A stretch of DNA of 11,903 nucleotides, from assembly GCF_946221105.1 (NCBI RefSeq), contig NZ_CAMICL010000055.1:1-11903 (forward strand). The letters are read 5' to 3'. Below, piece after piece: positions 1-8,462 of the stretch. The position numbers and the translations under genes were made by a program. The notes under the pieces were generated by a model. The model was not told the DNA's origin, made no database searches, and saw nothing but the letters and a program-made list of their open reading frames with translations. This DNA comes from an uncultured Corynebacterium sp. (GTDB taxonomy: Bacteria; Actinomycetota; Actinomycetes; Mycobacteriales; Mycobacteriaceae). Every line of letters begins with the position of its first letter. Positions within the stretch are counted from its first letter, which is position 1.

Positions 1-2653
<2,653 letters not shown>

Positions 2654-2654
<1 letters not shown>

Positions 2655-3481
2655 TGGCCGGGCAAACCTTCAGCCGGCGCCTCGTTGAGGCCGGGCGGGA
2701 GTACGGCCGTTTGTGCGTGGGCATCGACCCGCACGCCGCGCTGCTTGAGCAGTGGGGCTTGGAAGACACCGTCGAGGGCCTGCGCGCGTTTGCCGAAACC
2801 TGCGTGGAGGCCTTTGCGGGCCACGCCGCGGTAGTCAAGCCGCAGGTGGCGTTTTTCGAGCGTTTCGGCTCTGCCGGGTTCGCGGTGCTCGAGGACACGC
2901 TCGCGCAGTTGCGCGCAAGCGGCACCTTGGTTATCGCGGATGCGAAACGCGGCGACATCGGGTCCACGATGGCGGGATACGCGGCGGCCTGGCTGTCGCC
3001 GGGTGCTCCGCTGGAGGCAGACGCGCTGACTGTGACCCCGTACCTCGGCGTCGGCTCGCTTGACCCGGCGATCGATCTGGCAGCCCAGCACGGCAAGGGC
3101 GTGTTTGTCATGGCAGCCAACTCCAACCCGGAGGCGGTGGCGCTGCAAACCGGCACGATCGACGGCAAGATGCTCTCGCAGCGGATGGTGGACGAGTGCG
3201 CGGAGTACAACTGCGCCGACGATCCTGAACACATCGGGCACGTGGGTGTGGTCGTCGGAGCGACTGTGAAGACTCCGCCGGTGCTGGACAGGCTCAACGC
3301 GCCGGTGTTAATGCCAGGGGTCGGCGCCCAGGGTGCGACGATGGCCGATGCCGAGGCTATTGCGGGTGAAGTTGGACACCTCGTTTTCCCAAGTGTTTCG
3401 CGCTCGGTGTTGTCCGCTGGCCCGGATGTCGCTGAGCTGCGCAAACGTGTATCTGACCTGGGGAAACAGGCGAAAAACTAG
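2654..3481 (+). CDS. pyrF: Orotidine-5'-phosphate decarboxylase, type 2 (mycobacterial type)
   Basis: Decarboxylates orotidine 5'-phosphate to UMP, the last step of de novo pyrimidine synthesis, in the cytoplasm. The protein is 275 residues, longer than the ~240 of E. coli-type PyrF and matching the type 2 group of actinobacteria. The catalytic Lys/Asp motif DAKRGDIGSTMAGYA is at residues 96-110 (D96, K98, D101). N-terminal CVGIDPH (21-27), the C-terminal phosphate loop PGVGAQG (221-227) and the PSVSRSVL segment with R250 complete the active site of the TIM barrel. The ATG is chosen because it overlaps the carB stop as TAATG, and a strong ribosome site GGAGG at 2642-2646 lies 7 nt upstream, inside carB. 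This suggests translational coupling. The following gene is 223 bp away, so pyrF is probably the last gene of the pyr operon. Confidence 0.97.
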
Positions 3482-3508
3482 GGTCTATTTACCGTCCAGT
3501 AAAAACCC
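3481..3508 (+). other. Interrupted hairpin / palindrome behind pyrF
   Basis: Starting at the last base of the pyrF stop, GGGT (3481-3484) can pair with ACCC (3505-3508), and TTTAC (3488-3492) with GTAAA (3499-3503), leaving a 6-nt loop CGTCCA. The sequence after it (TGGTAGTTTAGTT) is only moderately T-rich. It could be a weak intrinsic terminator of the pyr operon. It could also be a DNA-binding palindrome for a regulator of the next operon, because TTTAC-N6-GTAAA has the shape of a dimer site. The sequence alone does not decide. Confidence 0.3.
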
Positions 3509-3517
3509 TGGTAGTTT
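3488..3517 (+). promoter_or_regulatory. Alternative distal promoter candidate for mihF
   Basis: TTTACC (3488-3493) and TAGTTT (3512-3517), 18 bp apart, resemble a -35/-10 pair. They overlap the TTTAC-N6-GTAAA palindrome. If this promoter is used, the mihF leader would be about 180 nt long. It is weaker as a call than the TAGACT candidate downstream, and both may be wrong. Confidence 0.2.
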
Positions 3518-3593
3518 AGTTCCGTCGCACGGTGACGTGGAGAAATGCAATGCACAACGCACTCCGCGCCACCGTTGCAGAAAAAAGCAGTGT

Positions 3594-3599
3594 TAGACT
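3594..3599 (+). promoter_or_regulatory. Candidate -10 element for the mihF-gmk-rpoZ operon
   Basis: TAGACT fits the corynebacterial -10 pattern TAnAnT. It sits in the gap between pyrF and mihF, where a new promoter is expected. No convincing -35 lies 16-18 bp upstream, which is common for corynebacterial promoters. Transcription from here would begin near 3606 and leave a leader of about 100 nt before mihF. The leader holds a perfect 10-bp palindrome centred on GGATCC (3647-3656) but no riboswitch I recognise. Confidence 0.4.
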
Positions 3600-3694
3600 G
3601 TGCCGAACGTGGCGAATTGCACCGATGACATTCGGCGGAGTGAGCCCCGGATCCGGCACATGTCGGACTGGATAAATGTTCGTAACTATCACAT

Positions 3695-3700
3695 GGAGGA
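3695..3700 (+). promoter_or_regulatory. Ribosome binding site deciding the mihF start
   Basis: GGAGGA ends 4 nt before GTG at 3705. It fixes the mihF start at this GTG rather than at the upstream in-frame GTG (3600) or ATG codons (3660, 3693). Confidence 0.75.
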
Positions 3701-3704
3701 ACCC

Positions 3705-4028
3705 GTGGCACTTCCACAGTTGACCGATGAGCAGCGCAAGGCAGCACTTGAGAAGGCGGCAGAGGCCCGCAAGGCCCGCGCTGAGCTGAAGGCATCCCTC
3801 AAGCGCGGCGAGACCACGCTGAAGGACGTCCTGGACAAGGCCGACACCGACGAGATCATCGGCAAGACCAAGGTCTCCGCGCTCCTCGAGGCTATGCCGA
3901 AGGTGGGCAAGGTCAAGGCGCGCGAGATCATGGAAGAGCTGGAGATCGCCCAGACCCGTCGTCTGCGCGGCCTCGGCGACCGTCAGCGTCGCGCGCTGCT
4001 CGAGCGCTTCGGCTACGAAGAGAACTAA
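3705..4028 (+). CDS. mihF: Actinobacterial integration host factor, mIHF
   Basis: Small DNA-binding nucleoid protein of actinobacteria, functionally named after IHF but unrelated in fold to HU/IHF. It bends and compacts DNA and is known to be essential in mycobacteria. The protein has 107 residues, starting MALPQLTDEQRKAALEKAAE, typical for the family. An N-terminal charged helix (about 8-35, rich in Lys/Arg/Glu) is followed by the helix-two-turn-helix region LLEAMPKVGKVKAREIMEELEI (about 60-81), with the glycine-lysine turn PKVGKVKA that contacts the DNA backbone. The basic C-terminal stretch TRRLRGLGDRQRRALLERFG (84-103) is highly conserved in relatives. GTG at 3705 is chosen for the GGAGGA site 4 nt upstream and the match to the family N-terminus. 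gmk starts 2 nt after its stop, so the two are almost certainly cotranscribed. Confidence 0.96.
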   Translation: MALPQLTDEQRKAALEKAAEARKARAELKASLKRGETTLKDVLDKADTDEIIGKTKVSALLEAMPKVGKVKAREIMEELEIAQTRRLRGLGDRQRRALLERFGYEEN

Positions 4029-4030
4029 AC

Positions 4031-4618
4031 GTGTCCGAGGTGGCTCCCCGCGGACAGCTGGTCGTTCTGGCCGGCCCGTCTGCGGTGGGAAAGTCGACGG
4101 TGGTGAGCGGCCTTCGCAGCGCCGTACCGGATTTGTACTTCTCCGTCTCCATGACCACCCGCGCCCCGCGCCCGGGTGAGGTGGACGGCAAGGACTATTT
4201 CTTTGTCACCCCCGAGCACTTCCAGGGCCGTATCGACCGCGGAGAGATGCTGGAGTGGGCCGACATCCACGGAGGCCTGCAGCGTTCCGGCACCCCCGCC
4301 GGTCCGGTGCAGGAAGCAATGGGAGCCGGTCGCCCCGTCCTCGTCGAGGTTGACCTTGCGGGCGCGCGCAACATCAAGCGTCTGCTGCCGGAAGCACAGA
4401 CCGTGTTTTTGGCGCCGCCGTCGTGGGACGTGCTCGTCCAGCGCCTCACCGGGCGCGGCACCGAGACTCCCGAGGTGATTGAGCGCAGGCTCACCACCGC
4501 CCGTGAGGAGCTCGACGCTCAGGGCGAATTCGACACCGTGGTGGTCAACGACGACGTGGATGCGGCGGTGGCGACCATCGCCGGCATTCTCCAAGGCACA
4601 TCTTCCAACAACAGTTAG
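4031..4618 (+). CDS. gmk: Guanylate kinase
   Basis: Phosphorylates GMP (and dGMP) to GDP with ATP in the cytoplasm, supplying GTP and recycling GMP. It has 195 residues, close to the usual ~190-207. The P-loop GPSAVGKST is at 15-23. The GMP-binding segment SMTTRAPRPGEVDGKDYFF is at 40-58 (S40, R44, R47, G49, E50, Y56). EMLEWADIHGG (72-82) carries the E/W/A segment that contacts the guanine, and the lid RGTETPEVIERRL is at 142-154. GTG at 4031 is preferred to the in-frame GTG at 4040 because only the first has a possible ribosome site (GAAGAG, 4017-4022) at a workable distance. That site is weak, so coupling to mihF translation, whose stop is 2 nt away, probably matters. rpoZ follows after 14 nt, the same gmk-rpoZ pairing seen in many bacteria. 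Confidence 0.97.
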   Translation: MSEVAPRGQLVVLAGPSAVGKSTVVSGLRSAVPDLYFSVSMTTRAPRPGEVDGKDYFFVTPEHFQGRIDRGEMLEWADIHGGLQRSGTPAGPVQEAMGAGRPVLVEVDLAGARNIKRLLPEAQTVFLAPPSWDVLVQRLTGRGTETPEVIERRLTTAREELDAQGEFDTVVVNDDVDAAVATIAGILQGTSSNNS

Positions 4619-4632
4619 CGAGTGGGTTACAC

Positions 4633-4950
4633 GTGAGCAACACAACTAAGGATCTGTCCGAGACGTCTGCTGCTGAGGAAACCACCCAGCAGGAGAACGT
4701 TTACGACACTCCGGAGGGCATTACGGCGCCCCCGATCGACGAGCTTCTGACGAAGGTGTCGTCGAAGTACGCGCTCGTCATCTTCGCAGCGAAGCGTGCC
4801 CGCCAGATCAACAGCTTCTACCAGAACTCCGAGGACGGCGTCTTCGAGTTTGTTGGTCCGCTGGTCTCCCCGGAGCCGGGCGAGAAGCCGTTGTCCATCG
4901 CTCTGCGCGAGATCGAGGCAGGCCTGCTCGAGCACGAGGAAGGCCAGTAA
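4633..4950 (+). CDS. rpoZ: DNA-directed RNA polymerase omega subunit
   Basis: Omega subunit, which helps fold and retain the beta' subunit in RNA polymerase. It has 105 residues. The diagnostic core is YDTPEGITAPPIDELLTKVS (24-43), then SKYALVIFAAKRARQINSFY (44-63), the conserved helices that clasp beta'. The ~22 residues before this core are polar, rich in Thr/Glu/Gln and probably disordered, as in other actinobacterial omegas. The C-terminus keeps VGPLV (74-78) and KPLSIALREIEAG. The GTG start has only a weak ribosome site (GAGTGGG, 4620-4626). No in-frame ATG lies near the N-terminus, so this start is the best available, but it could be a few codons off. It is the last gene of the mihF-gmk-rpoZ unit, closed by a strong terminator 21 bp downstream. 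Confidence 0.95.
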   Translation: MSNTTKDLSETSAAEETTQQENVYDTPEGITAPPIDELLTKVSSKYALVIFAAKRARQINSFYQNSEDGVFEFVGPLVSPEPGEKPLSIALREIEAGLLEHEEGQ

Positions 4951-4971
4951 GGTCCCTTTGGACTAATCAAA

Positions 4972-5010
4972 CGCCGCCGCCTAGCAACGCTGCTGGGCGG
5001 CGGCGGTTTT
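4972..5010 (+). terminator. Strong intrinsic terminator after rpoZ
   Basis: A 15-bp stem pairs 4972-4986 with 4991-5005, with a single T-G wobble (T4982/G4995) and a 4-nt loop ACGC. It is followed by G and TTTT (5007-5010). The stem is almost all G/C (CGCCGCCGCC against GGCGGCGGCG). It ends the mihF-gmk-rpoZ unit. The last T is only 15 nt before the coaBC start codon. Confidence 0.92.
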
Positions 5011-5011
5011 G

Positions 5012-5017
5012 TATGCT
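5012..5017 (+). promoter_or_regulatory. Candidate -10 of a leaderless coaBC promoter
   Basis: TATGCT lies right after the T-tract of the rpoZ terminator, and 8 nt separate it from the coaBC ATG at 5026. Transcription would therefore begin at or within a base or two of the start codon. No Shine-Dalgarno sequence is present, which fits a leaderless mRNA, a common arrangement in corynebacteria. Any -35 would fall inside the terminator hairpin, and none is convincing there. Confidence 0.5.
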
Positions 5018-5025
5018 TGGGCCTT

Positions 5026-6261
5026 ATGAGCGAAGCCCACAATCCGTCCCAGCCGCTGCGCGTTGTCGTTGGAGTCTCCGGCGGGATCGCCGCGTACAAG
5101 GCGTGCCATCTGGTGCGCAACTTCAAGGAGTCGGGGGACGAGGTGCGCGTCATCCCGACCGAGAACGCGCTGAACTTCGTCGGCGCCGCCACCTTTGAGG
5201 CGCTCAGCGGCAACCCGGTTGACACCGGCGTGTTCACCCGCGTGGACGAGGTGCAGCACGTGCGGGTGGGGCAGGAGGCGGACCTAATCGTTGTGGCACC
5301 GGCGACCGCGGACCTCATGGCACGCGTGGCCGCAGGACGGGCGGACGACCTGCTCACGTCCACGATCCTCGTCGCCACCTGCCCGGTGGTGCTGGCACCC
5401 GCCATGCACACGGAGATGTGGCTCAACCCGGCGACGCAGGCGAACGTCGCCACGCTGCGCGAGCGGGGGATAACGGTGCTCGAGCCCGCGCACGGACGGC
5501 TCACCGGCAAAGACACCGGTCCCGGGCGCCTGCCGGAACCGGACGTGATCGCCCAGCTCGCGCGCACTGTGCTGCGCACGAAAGCCTTCGCCCCGACGCT
5601 CGCGGGTAAGCGTGTGCTGATCAGCGCCGGCGGCACCCAGGAGAACATCGATCCGGTCCGCTACATCGGCAACCGCTCCTCCGGAAGGCAGGGCTACGCC
5701 CTCGGCGACATCGCCGCGCAACGGGGAGCGAAGGTAACCATCGTGGCGGGGGCGACCGACGAGCTTCAGCCGCCTTCGGGCGCGGAGGTGATTAAGGTCG
5801 GCTCCACCCGCGAGATGCAGCAGGCGATGGCGGATCGCGCGCCGGACGCTGACGTGGTGATTATGGCGGCCGCCGTGGCGGATTTCCGTCCAGAAGCGGA
5901 AGCGGACACGAAGCTGAAGAAGGGGCAGGCGGACGATGCGTTGTCGACGATCCGCCTCACCGAGAATCCGGACATCCTCAAGGGCCTAGTGGAGATGCGG
6001 GAGGCGGGGGATACCGCCGCGACCGTCATCGGTTTCGCCGCGGAGACGGACAACGAGCTGGAGAACGGCCGCGCGAAGCTCAAGCGCAAAGGCGCGGACA
6101 TGCTCATGCTCAACTCTGTGGCGGGCGGCGGCGTCTTTGGGCAGGCGCGTAACCGAGGCTGGCTGCTCAGCGCCGACGGCCGCGAGGAGGAGATCCCGGA
6201 CGGCACCAAGCACGAGGTCGCTGCCCGTATTTGGGACGCGATTGAGCGCCTCTCCCAGTGA
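5026..6261 (+). CDS. coaBC: Bifunctional phosphopantothenoylcysteine decarboxylase / phosphopantothenate-cysteine ligase
   Basis: Two-step enzyme of coenzyme A synthesis (older name Dfp): CoaB joins cysteine to 4'-phosphopantothenate and CoaC decarboxylates the product. It has 411 residues. The N-terminal FMN-binding CoaC half (about 10-185) shows VGVSGGIAAYK (15-25), the probable catalytic His in QHVRVGQEAD (H78), PAMHTEMW (125-132) where E. coli has the PxMNxxMW-type motif, and the clamp GPGRLPEPD (165-173). The CoaB half (about 192-411) shows VLISAGGTQENIDPVR (197-212), NRSSG (216-220), AAAVADFRP (281-289) and the KLKK lysines (296-299). Compared with ACGDxGxGRM of E. coli CoaC, the clamp reads TGKDTGPGRL, so the usual cysteine is absent. 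ATG at 5026 is preferred to the in-frame TTG at 5017, which overlaps the -10. The gene stands apart from rpoZ by a terminator and probably has its own promoter. Confidence 0.96.
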   Translation: MSEAHNPSQPLRVVVGVSGGIAAYKACHLVRNFKESGDEVRVIPTENALNFVGAATFEALSGNPVDTGVFTRVDEVQHVRVGQEADLIVVAPATADLMARVAAGRADDLLTSTILVATCPVVLAPAMHTEMWLNPATQANVATLRERGITVLEPAHGRLTGKDTGPGRLPEPDVIAQLARTVLRTKAFAPTLAGKRVLISAGGTQENIDPVRYIGNRSSGRQGYALGDIAAQRGAKVTIVAGATDELQPPSGAEVIKVGSTREMQQAMADRAPDADVVIMAAAVADFRPEAEADTKLKKGQADDALSTIRLTENPDILKGLVEMREAGDTAATVIGFAAETDNELENGRAKLKRKGADMLMLNSVAGGGVFGQARNRGWLLSADGREEEIPDGTKHEVAARIWDAIERLSQ

Positions 6262-6263
6262 CA

Positions 6264-6292
6264 TTGCGCATTTAGACAGCTTGGTCTATCGT
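6264..6292 (+). promoter_or_regulatory. Candidate metK promoter
   Basis: TTGCGC (6264-6269) and TATCGT (6287-6292) are 17 bp apart and fit a corynebacterial -35/-10 pair (weak -35, TAnnnT -10). Transcription would start near 6299, giving a leader of about 100 nt before the TTG start. The TAGAC-N6-GTCTA palindrome occupies most of the spacer and shares two bases with the -10. A bound repressor would therefore block RNA polymerase directly. Confidence 0.55.
6273..6288 (+). promoter_or_regulatory. McbR-type operator upstream of metK
   Basis: TAGAC (6273-6277), six bases AGCTTG, GTCTA (6284-6288) is a perfect match to TAGAC-N6-GTCTA. That is the known binding site of McbR, the TetR-family repressor of methionine, cysteine and sulphur genes in Corynebacterium glutamicum, where metK is a known target and S-adenosylhomocysteine is the effector that lowers binding. 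The exact match, the position in the metK promoter and the nature of the gene agree. The McbR gene itself is not in the window. Confidence 0.88.
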
Positions 6293-6387
6293 TGGCATGA
6301 CTTAACGACGTGCCGTTCCCGTTTCAGCCCGTTGACAGCTGAGCCGCCCAGCAGGTGCGCCGGAACGCAACCCGTCCGCCCAGATGC

Positions 6388-6395
6388 AAAGGAAA
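6388..6395 (+). promoter_or_regulatory. Ribosome binding site deciding the metK TTG start
   Basis: AAAGGAAA lies 7 nt before TTG at 6403, a normal distance. The upstream in-frame GTG at 6355 has no comparable site, and the ATG at 6384 is out of frame. This site therefore supports the rare TTG start. Confidence 0.7.
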
Positions 6396-6402
6396 GACTG
6401 CT

Positions 6403-7620
6403 TTGTCCACTGATACGTACTTCCGCTTGTTCACAAGCGAATCGGTCACTGAGGGCCACCCCGACAAGATCTGCGACGCGATCTCGGACTCGATCCTGGA
6501 CGACATGCTCGCCCAGGACCCGGACGCGAAGGTGGCCGTGGAGACCCTCGCCACAACCGGTCAGGTGCACGTGGTGGGAGAGGTGCGTACCACCGCCTAC
6601 TCCAACATCGCGCGGATCGTGCGCGAGAAGCTGGTGGAGATCGGCTTCGAATCTTCCGAGGTCGGCTTCGACGGCCGCAGCTGCGGCGTGAACATCGCCA
6701 TCGGCGACCAGTCCGCGGAGATCCACGATTCCGTGGTGACCTCGCAAGAGGTCCGCGAGAACACCTCCACCGGCGCAGACGACCAGACGGGTGCGGGCGA
6801 CCAGGGCCTGATGTTCGGCTACGCCACCAACGAGACCCCGGAGTACATGCCGCTGCCGATCTCCACGGCACACCACCTGGCGCGCCGCCTGTCCCAGGTG
6901 CGCCACGAGGGCATCGTCGAAGGGCTGCGCCCGGACGGCAAGACTCAGGTGACTTTCGCATACGACGGCCAGACTCCGGCGTTTATCGACACGATCGTCA
7001 TCTCCACCCAGCACGACCCGGACTTCACCGGCGAGCCGCTGGAGGCGGCGCTGCGCGAGCACGTGATCAACTGGGTGCTCGAGGACGCGGACCTTCAGCA
7101 CTACTACCGCGAGGACACCAAGGTGCTGGTCAACCCGTCCGGTTCCTTCATTCAGGGCGGCCCCATGAGCGACGCCGGCCTAACCGGCCGCAAGATCATC
7201 GTGGACACCTACGGCGGCATGGCCCGCCACGGCGGCGGCGCGTTTTCCGGTAAGGACCCCTCAAAGGTGGACCGCTCCGGCGCGTACGCGATGCGCTGGG
7301 TGGCCAAGAACATCGTCGCCGCGGGCCTGGCTGAGCGCGTCGAGGTGCAGGTGGCCTACGCCATCGGCCGCGCGAACCCGGTGGGCCTGTACGTGGAGAC
7401 GTTCGGCACGGCAGCTGAGGGCCAGACGGACGAGAGCATCCAGCAGGCGGTGGAAAAAGCCTTCGACCTGCGCCCCGAGGCGATCATCCGCGAACTGGAC
7501 CTCAAGCGCCCCATCTACGCGCAGACCGCCGCCTACGGCCATTTCGGCCGCACGGACATCGACGTGCCGTGGGAGCGCACCGACAAGGTCGACGACCTCA
7601 AGGCCGCCGCCGGCGTCTAG
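6403..7620 (+). CDS. metK: S-adenosylmethionine synthetase (methionine adenosyltransferase)
   Basis: Makes S-adenosylmethionine from methionine and ATP, releasing phosphate and pyrophosphate. It is the cell's methyl donor source and works in the cytoplasm as a tetramer. It has 405 residues with a TTG start, close to the ~405-407 of other corynebacteria. The N-terminus STDTYFRLFTSESVTEGHPDK carries the substrate motif GHPDK (18-22). The ATP-binding motif GAGDQGLMFGYA is at 130-141, and the phosphate loop GGGAFSGKDPSKVDRS at 277-292 is intact. The C-terminal IYAQTAAYGHFGR (371-383) is also conserved. TTG is chosen over the GTG at 6355 because of the AAAGGAAA site and because translation from GTG would add 16 residues not typical of the family. 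A perfect McbR-type operator overlaps its promoter. It ends inside a terminator-like hairpin and overlaps the convergent downstream gene by its stop codon. Confidence 0.97.
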   Translation: MSTDTYFRLFTSESVTEGHPDKICDAISDSILDDMLAQDPDAKVAVETLATTGQVHVVGEVRTTAYSNIARIVREKLVEIGFESSEVGFDGRSCGVNIAIGDQSAEIHDSVVTSQEVRENTSTGADDQTGAGDQGLMFGYATNETPEYMPLPISTAHHLARRLSQVRHEGIVEGLRPDGKTQVTFAYDGQTPAFIDTIVISTQHDPDFTGEPLEAALREHVINWVLEDADLQHYYREDTKVLVNPSGSFIQGGPMSDAGLTGRKIIVDTYGGMARHGGGAFSGKDPSKVDRSGAYAMRWVAKNIVAAGLAERVEVQVAYAIGRANPVGLYVETFGTAAEGQTDESIQQAVEKAFDLRPEAIIRELDLKRPIYAQTAAYGHFGRTDIDVPWERTDKVDDLKAAAGV

Positions 7621-7645
7621 TCGGTTTCCTGCCAGGCGGCTTTTT
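7606..7645 (+). terminator. Probable intrinsic terminator of metK, overlapping the convergent gene
   Basis: GCCGCC (7606-7611) pairs with GGCGGC (7635-7640). Inside it GGCG (7612-7615) pairs with TGCC (7630-7633), leaving A7634 bulged and a 14-nt loop. TTTTT follows at 7641-7645. The metK stop codon lies in the loop. The whole structure also encodes the last residues of the minus-strand membrane protein. The bulge and the wobble pair make it weaker than the rpoZ terminator. Confidence 0.6.
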
Positions 7646-8459
7646 CTCGCTCGGAACGCCGGTGGTTGCGCAGCGCGACCACGCCGATGACGATGCCGAC
7701 GACCACCGGCACCCAAATCTTCGAGTACTCGAGCAGCCACAGCGCCCACTCGGGCATCTCCGGAAGGTTGAGCTCCGGCAAGTCGATGTCGGGCAGCGGC
7801 AGGTTGAAATCGGGCAGCGACGGCACCGGCAGGTCCATGTGCGGCAGCTGCCAGTCGGGGAGGTCGGGCAGATCCCAGTCGGGCACGAACCCAAGCAGCC
7901 AGCTGATGAACCGGGAGACGATCGGGCCGAGCACAAGCACCGCGAGCGCCCAGCCACCCTTGCCCAGCCCTTCCGCCATTGGGATAAGGGTGCGCTTGAG
8001 CTCGCTGGACTCCATGGTTTCGCGCCGGTGCGCGCCGCGGGAGCCGGCGGGCGGGTCGAACTCCACCACCGTGTCGCCTTCGCGAAACTCCACGCTGAGC
8101 AGCTCATCCAAGCTGCTCACCCGCAGCTTCAGGTGCGGCTTCTTGCGGTTGGTGCCAAGCCCCACCGGTGCTTCCAACTCGTTTGCGGGGCCGTCGCCGA
8201 ACAGCGGCAGCCGGACGCTTGCAACGTCGTTGTAGCGGTGCTGCACCTCGCCGTCGACCCGCACCTCCATGCGCTCGGTGGGGTTTTTCGTCCACAGCTC
8301 GAGCCGCTCTTTGAACGAACTCTCTGCCGTCGCCAGGGTGCCCGGCTTGTCTGCCTCGTCGCCGGGCCAGCTGGAATCCTCGGCGGCGAAGTCGCTGTCA
8401 AAACCGACGCGGACCTCGATCAGGCCGTATTCGGGGTGGTTGAGGCTCCAGGTTTCCAT
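7617..8459 (-). CDS. Two-helix membrane protein with an external Leu-Pro repeat, function unknown
   Basis: Not recognised; 280 residues. Residues 1-165 are soluble-looking, with acidic and beta-prone stretches (for example MEVRVDGEVQHRY at 64-76 and LLSVEFREGDTVVEFD at 120-135) and no motif I can name. A first hydrophobic segment spans about 168-192. Residues 193-238 form a dense repeat built on a short unit like D-x-D/N-L-P: PDWDLPDLPDWQLP, then PVPSLPDFNLPLPDIDLPEL, ending EMPEW. A second hydrophobic segment follows (about 246-264) with a strongly basic tail (RNHRRSEREK). By the positive-inside rule both ends face the cytoplasm and the repeat faces outward. The start has a good ribosome site (GGAGG on the minus strand, 8468-8472, 8 nt upstream). 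Only 3 nt separate it from the upstream gene's stop, so cotranscription is likely. Its stop overlaps the metK stop (shared CTAG, 7617-7620). The gene is real by context and composition, but its role is open. Confidence 0.85.
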   Translation of the reverse strand: METWSLNHPEYGLIEVRVGFDSDFAAEDSSWPGDEADKPGTLATAESSFKERLELWTKNPTERMEVRVDGEVQHRYNDVASVRLPLFGDGPANELEAPVGLGTNRKKPHLKLRVSSLDELLSVEFREGDTVVEFDPPAGSRGAHRRETMESSELKRTLIPMAEGLGKGGWALAVLVLGPIVSRFISWLLGFVPDWDLPDLPDWQLPHMDLPVPSLPDFNLPLPDIDLPELNLPEMPEWALWLLEYSKIWVPVVVGIVIGVVALRNHRRSEREKAAWQETD

Positions 8460-8462
8460 CGG

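Noticed and set aside
3647..3656. CCGGATCCGG palindrome as a regulatory site
   Set aside because: A single 10-bp GC-rich palindrome is common by chance in this DNA and matches no regulator site I know. It is mentioned only as part of the mihF leader.
5017..5025. TTG at 5017 as the coaBC start
   Set aside because: It overlaps the proposed -10 and lacks a ribosome site. The ATG at 5026 is three codons downstream in the same frame.
6332..6337. TTGACA as the metK -35 element
   Set aside because: It matches the consensus, but GC-rich sequence lies 16-19 bp downstream and no TAnnnT is present. The TTGCGC/TATCGT pair with the operator is a better promoter.
6299..6402. SAM riboswitch in the metK leader
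   Set aside because: I looked for SAM-I, SAM-II and SAM-IV core sequences and saw none. An operator already explains regulation. A covariance-model scan would settle it.
6355..6402. GTG at 6355 as the metK start
   Set aside because: It would add 16 residues unlike family N-termini and has no ribosome site, while the TTG at 6403 has AAAGGAAA at 7 nt.
7746..7883. CRISPR-like or tandem DNA repeat
   Set aside because: The repetition is at the protein level (Leu-Pro units). The DNA copies differ, have no constant spacer, and lie in an intact reading frame.
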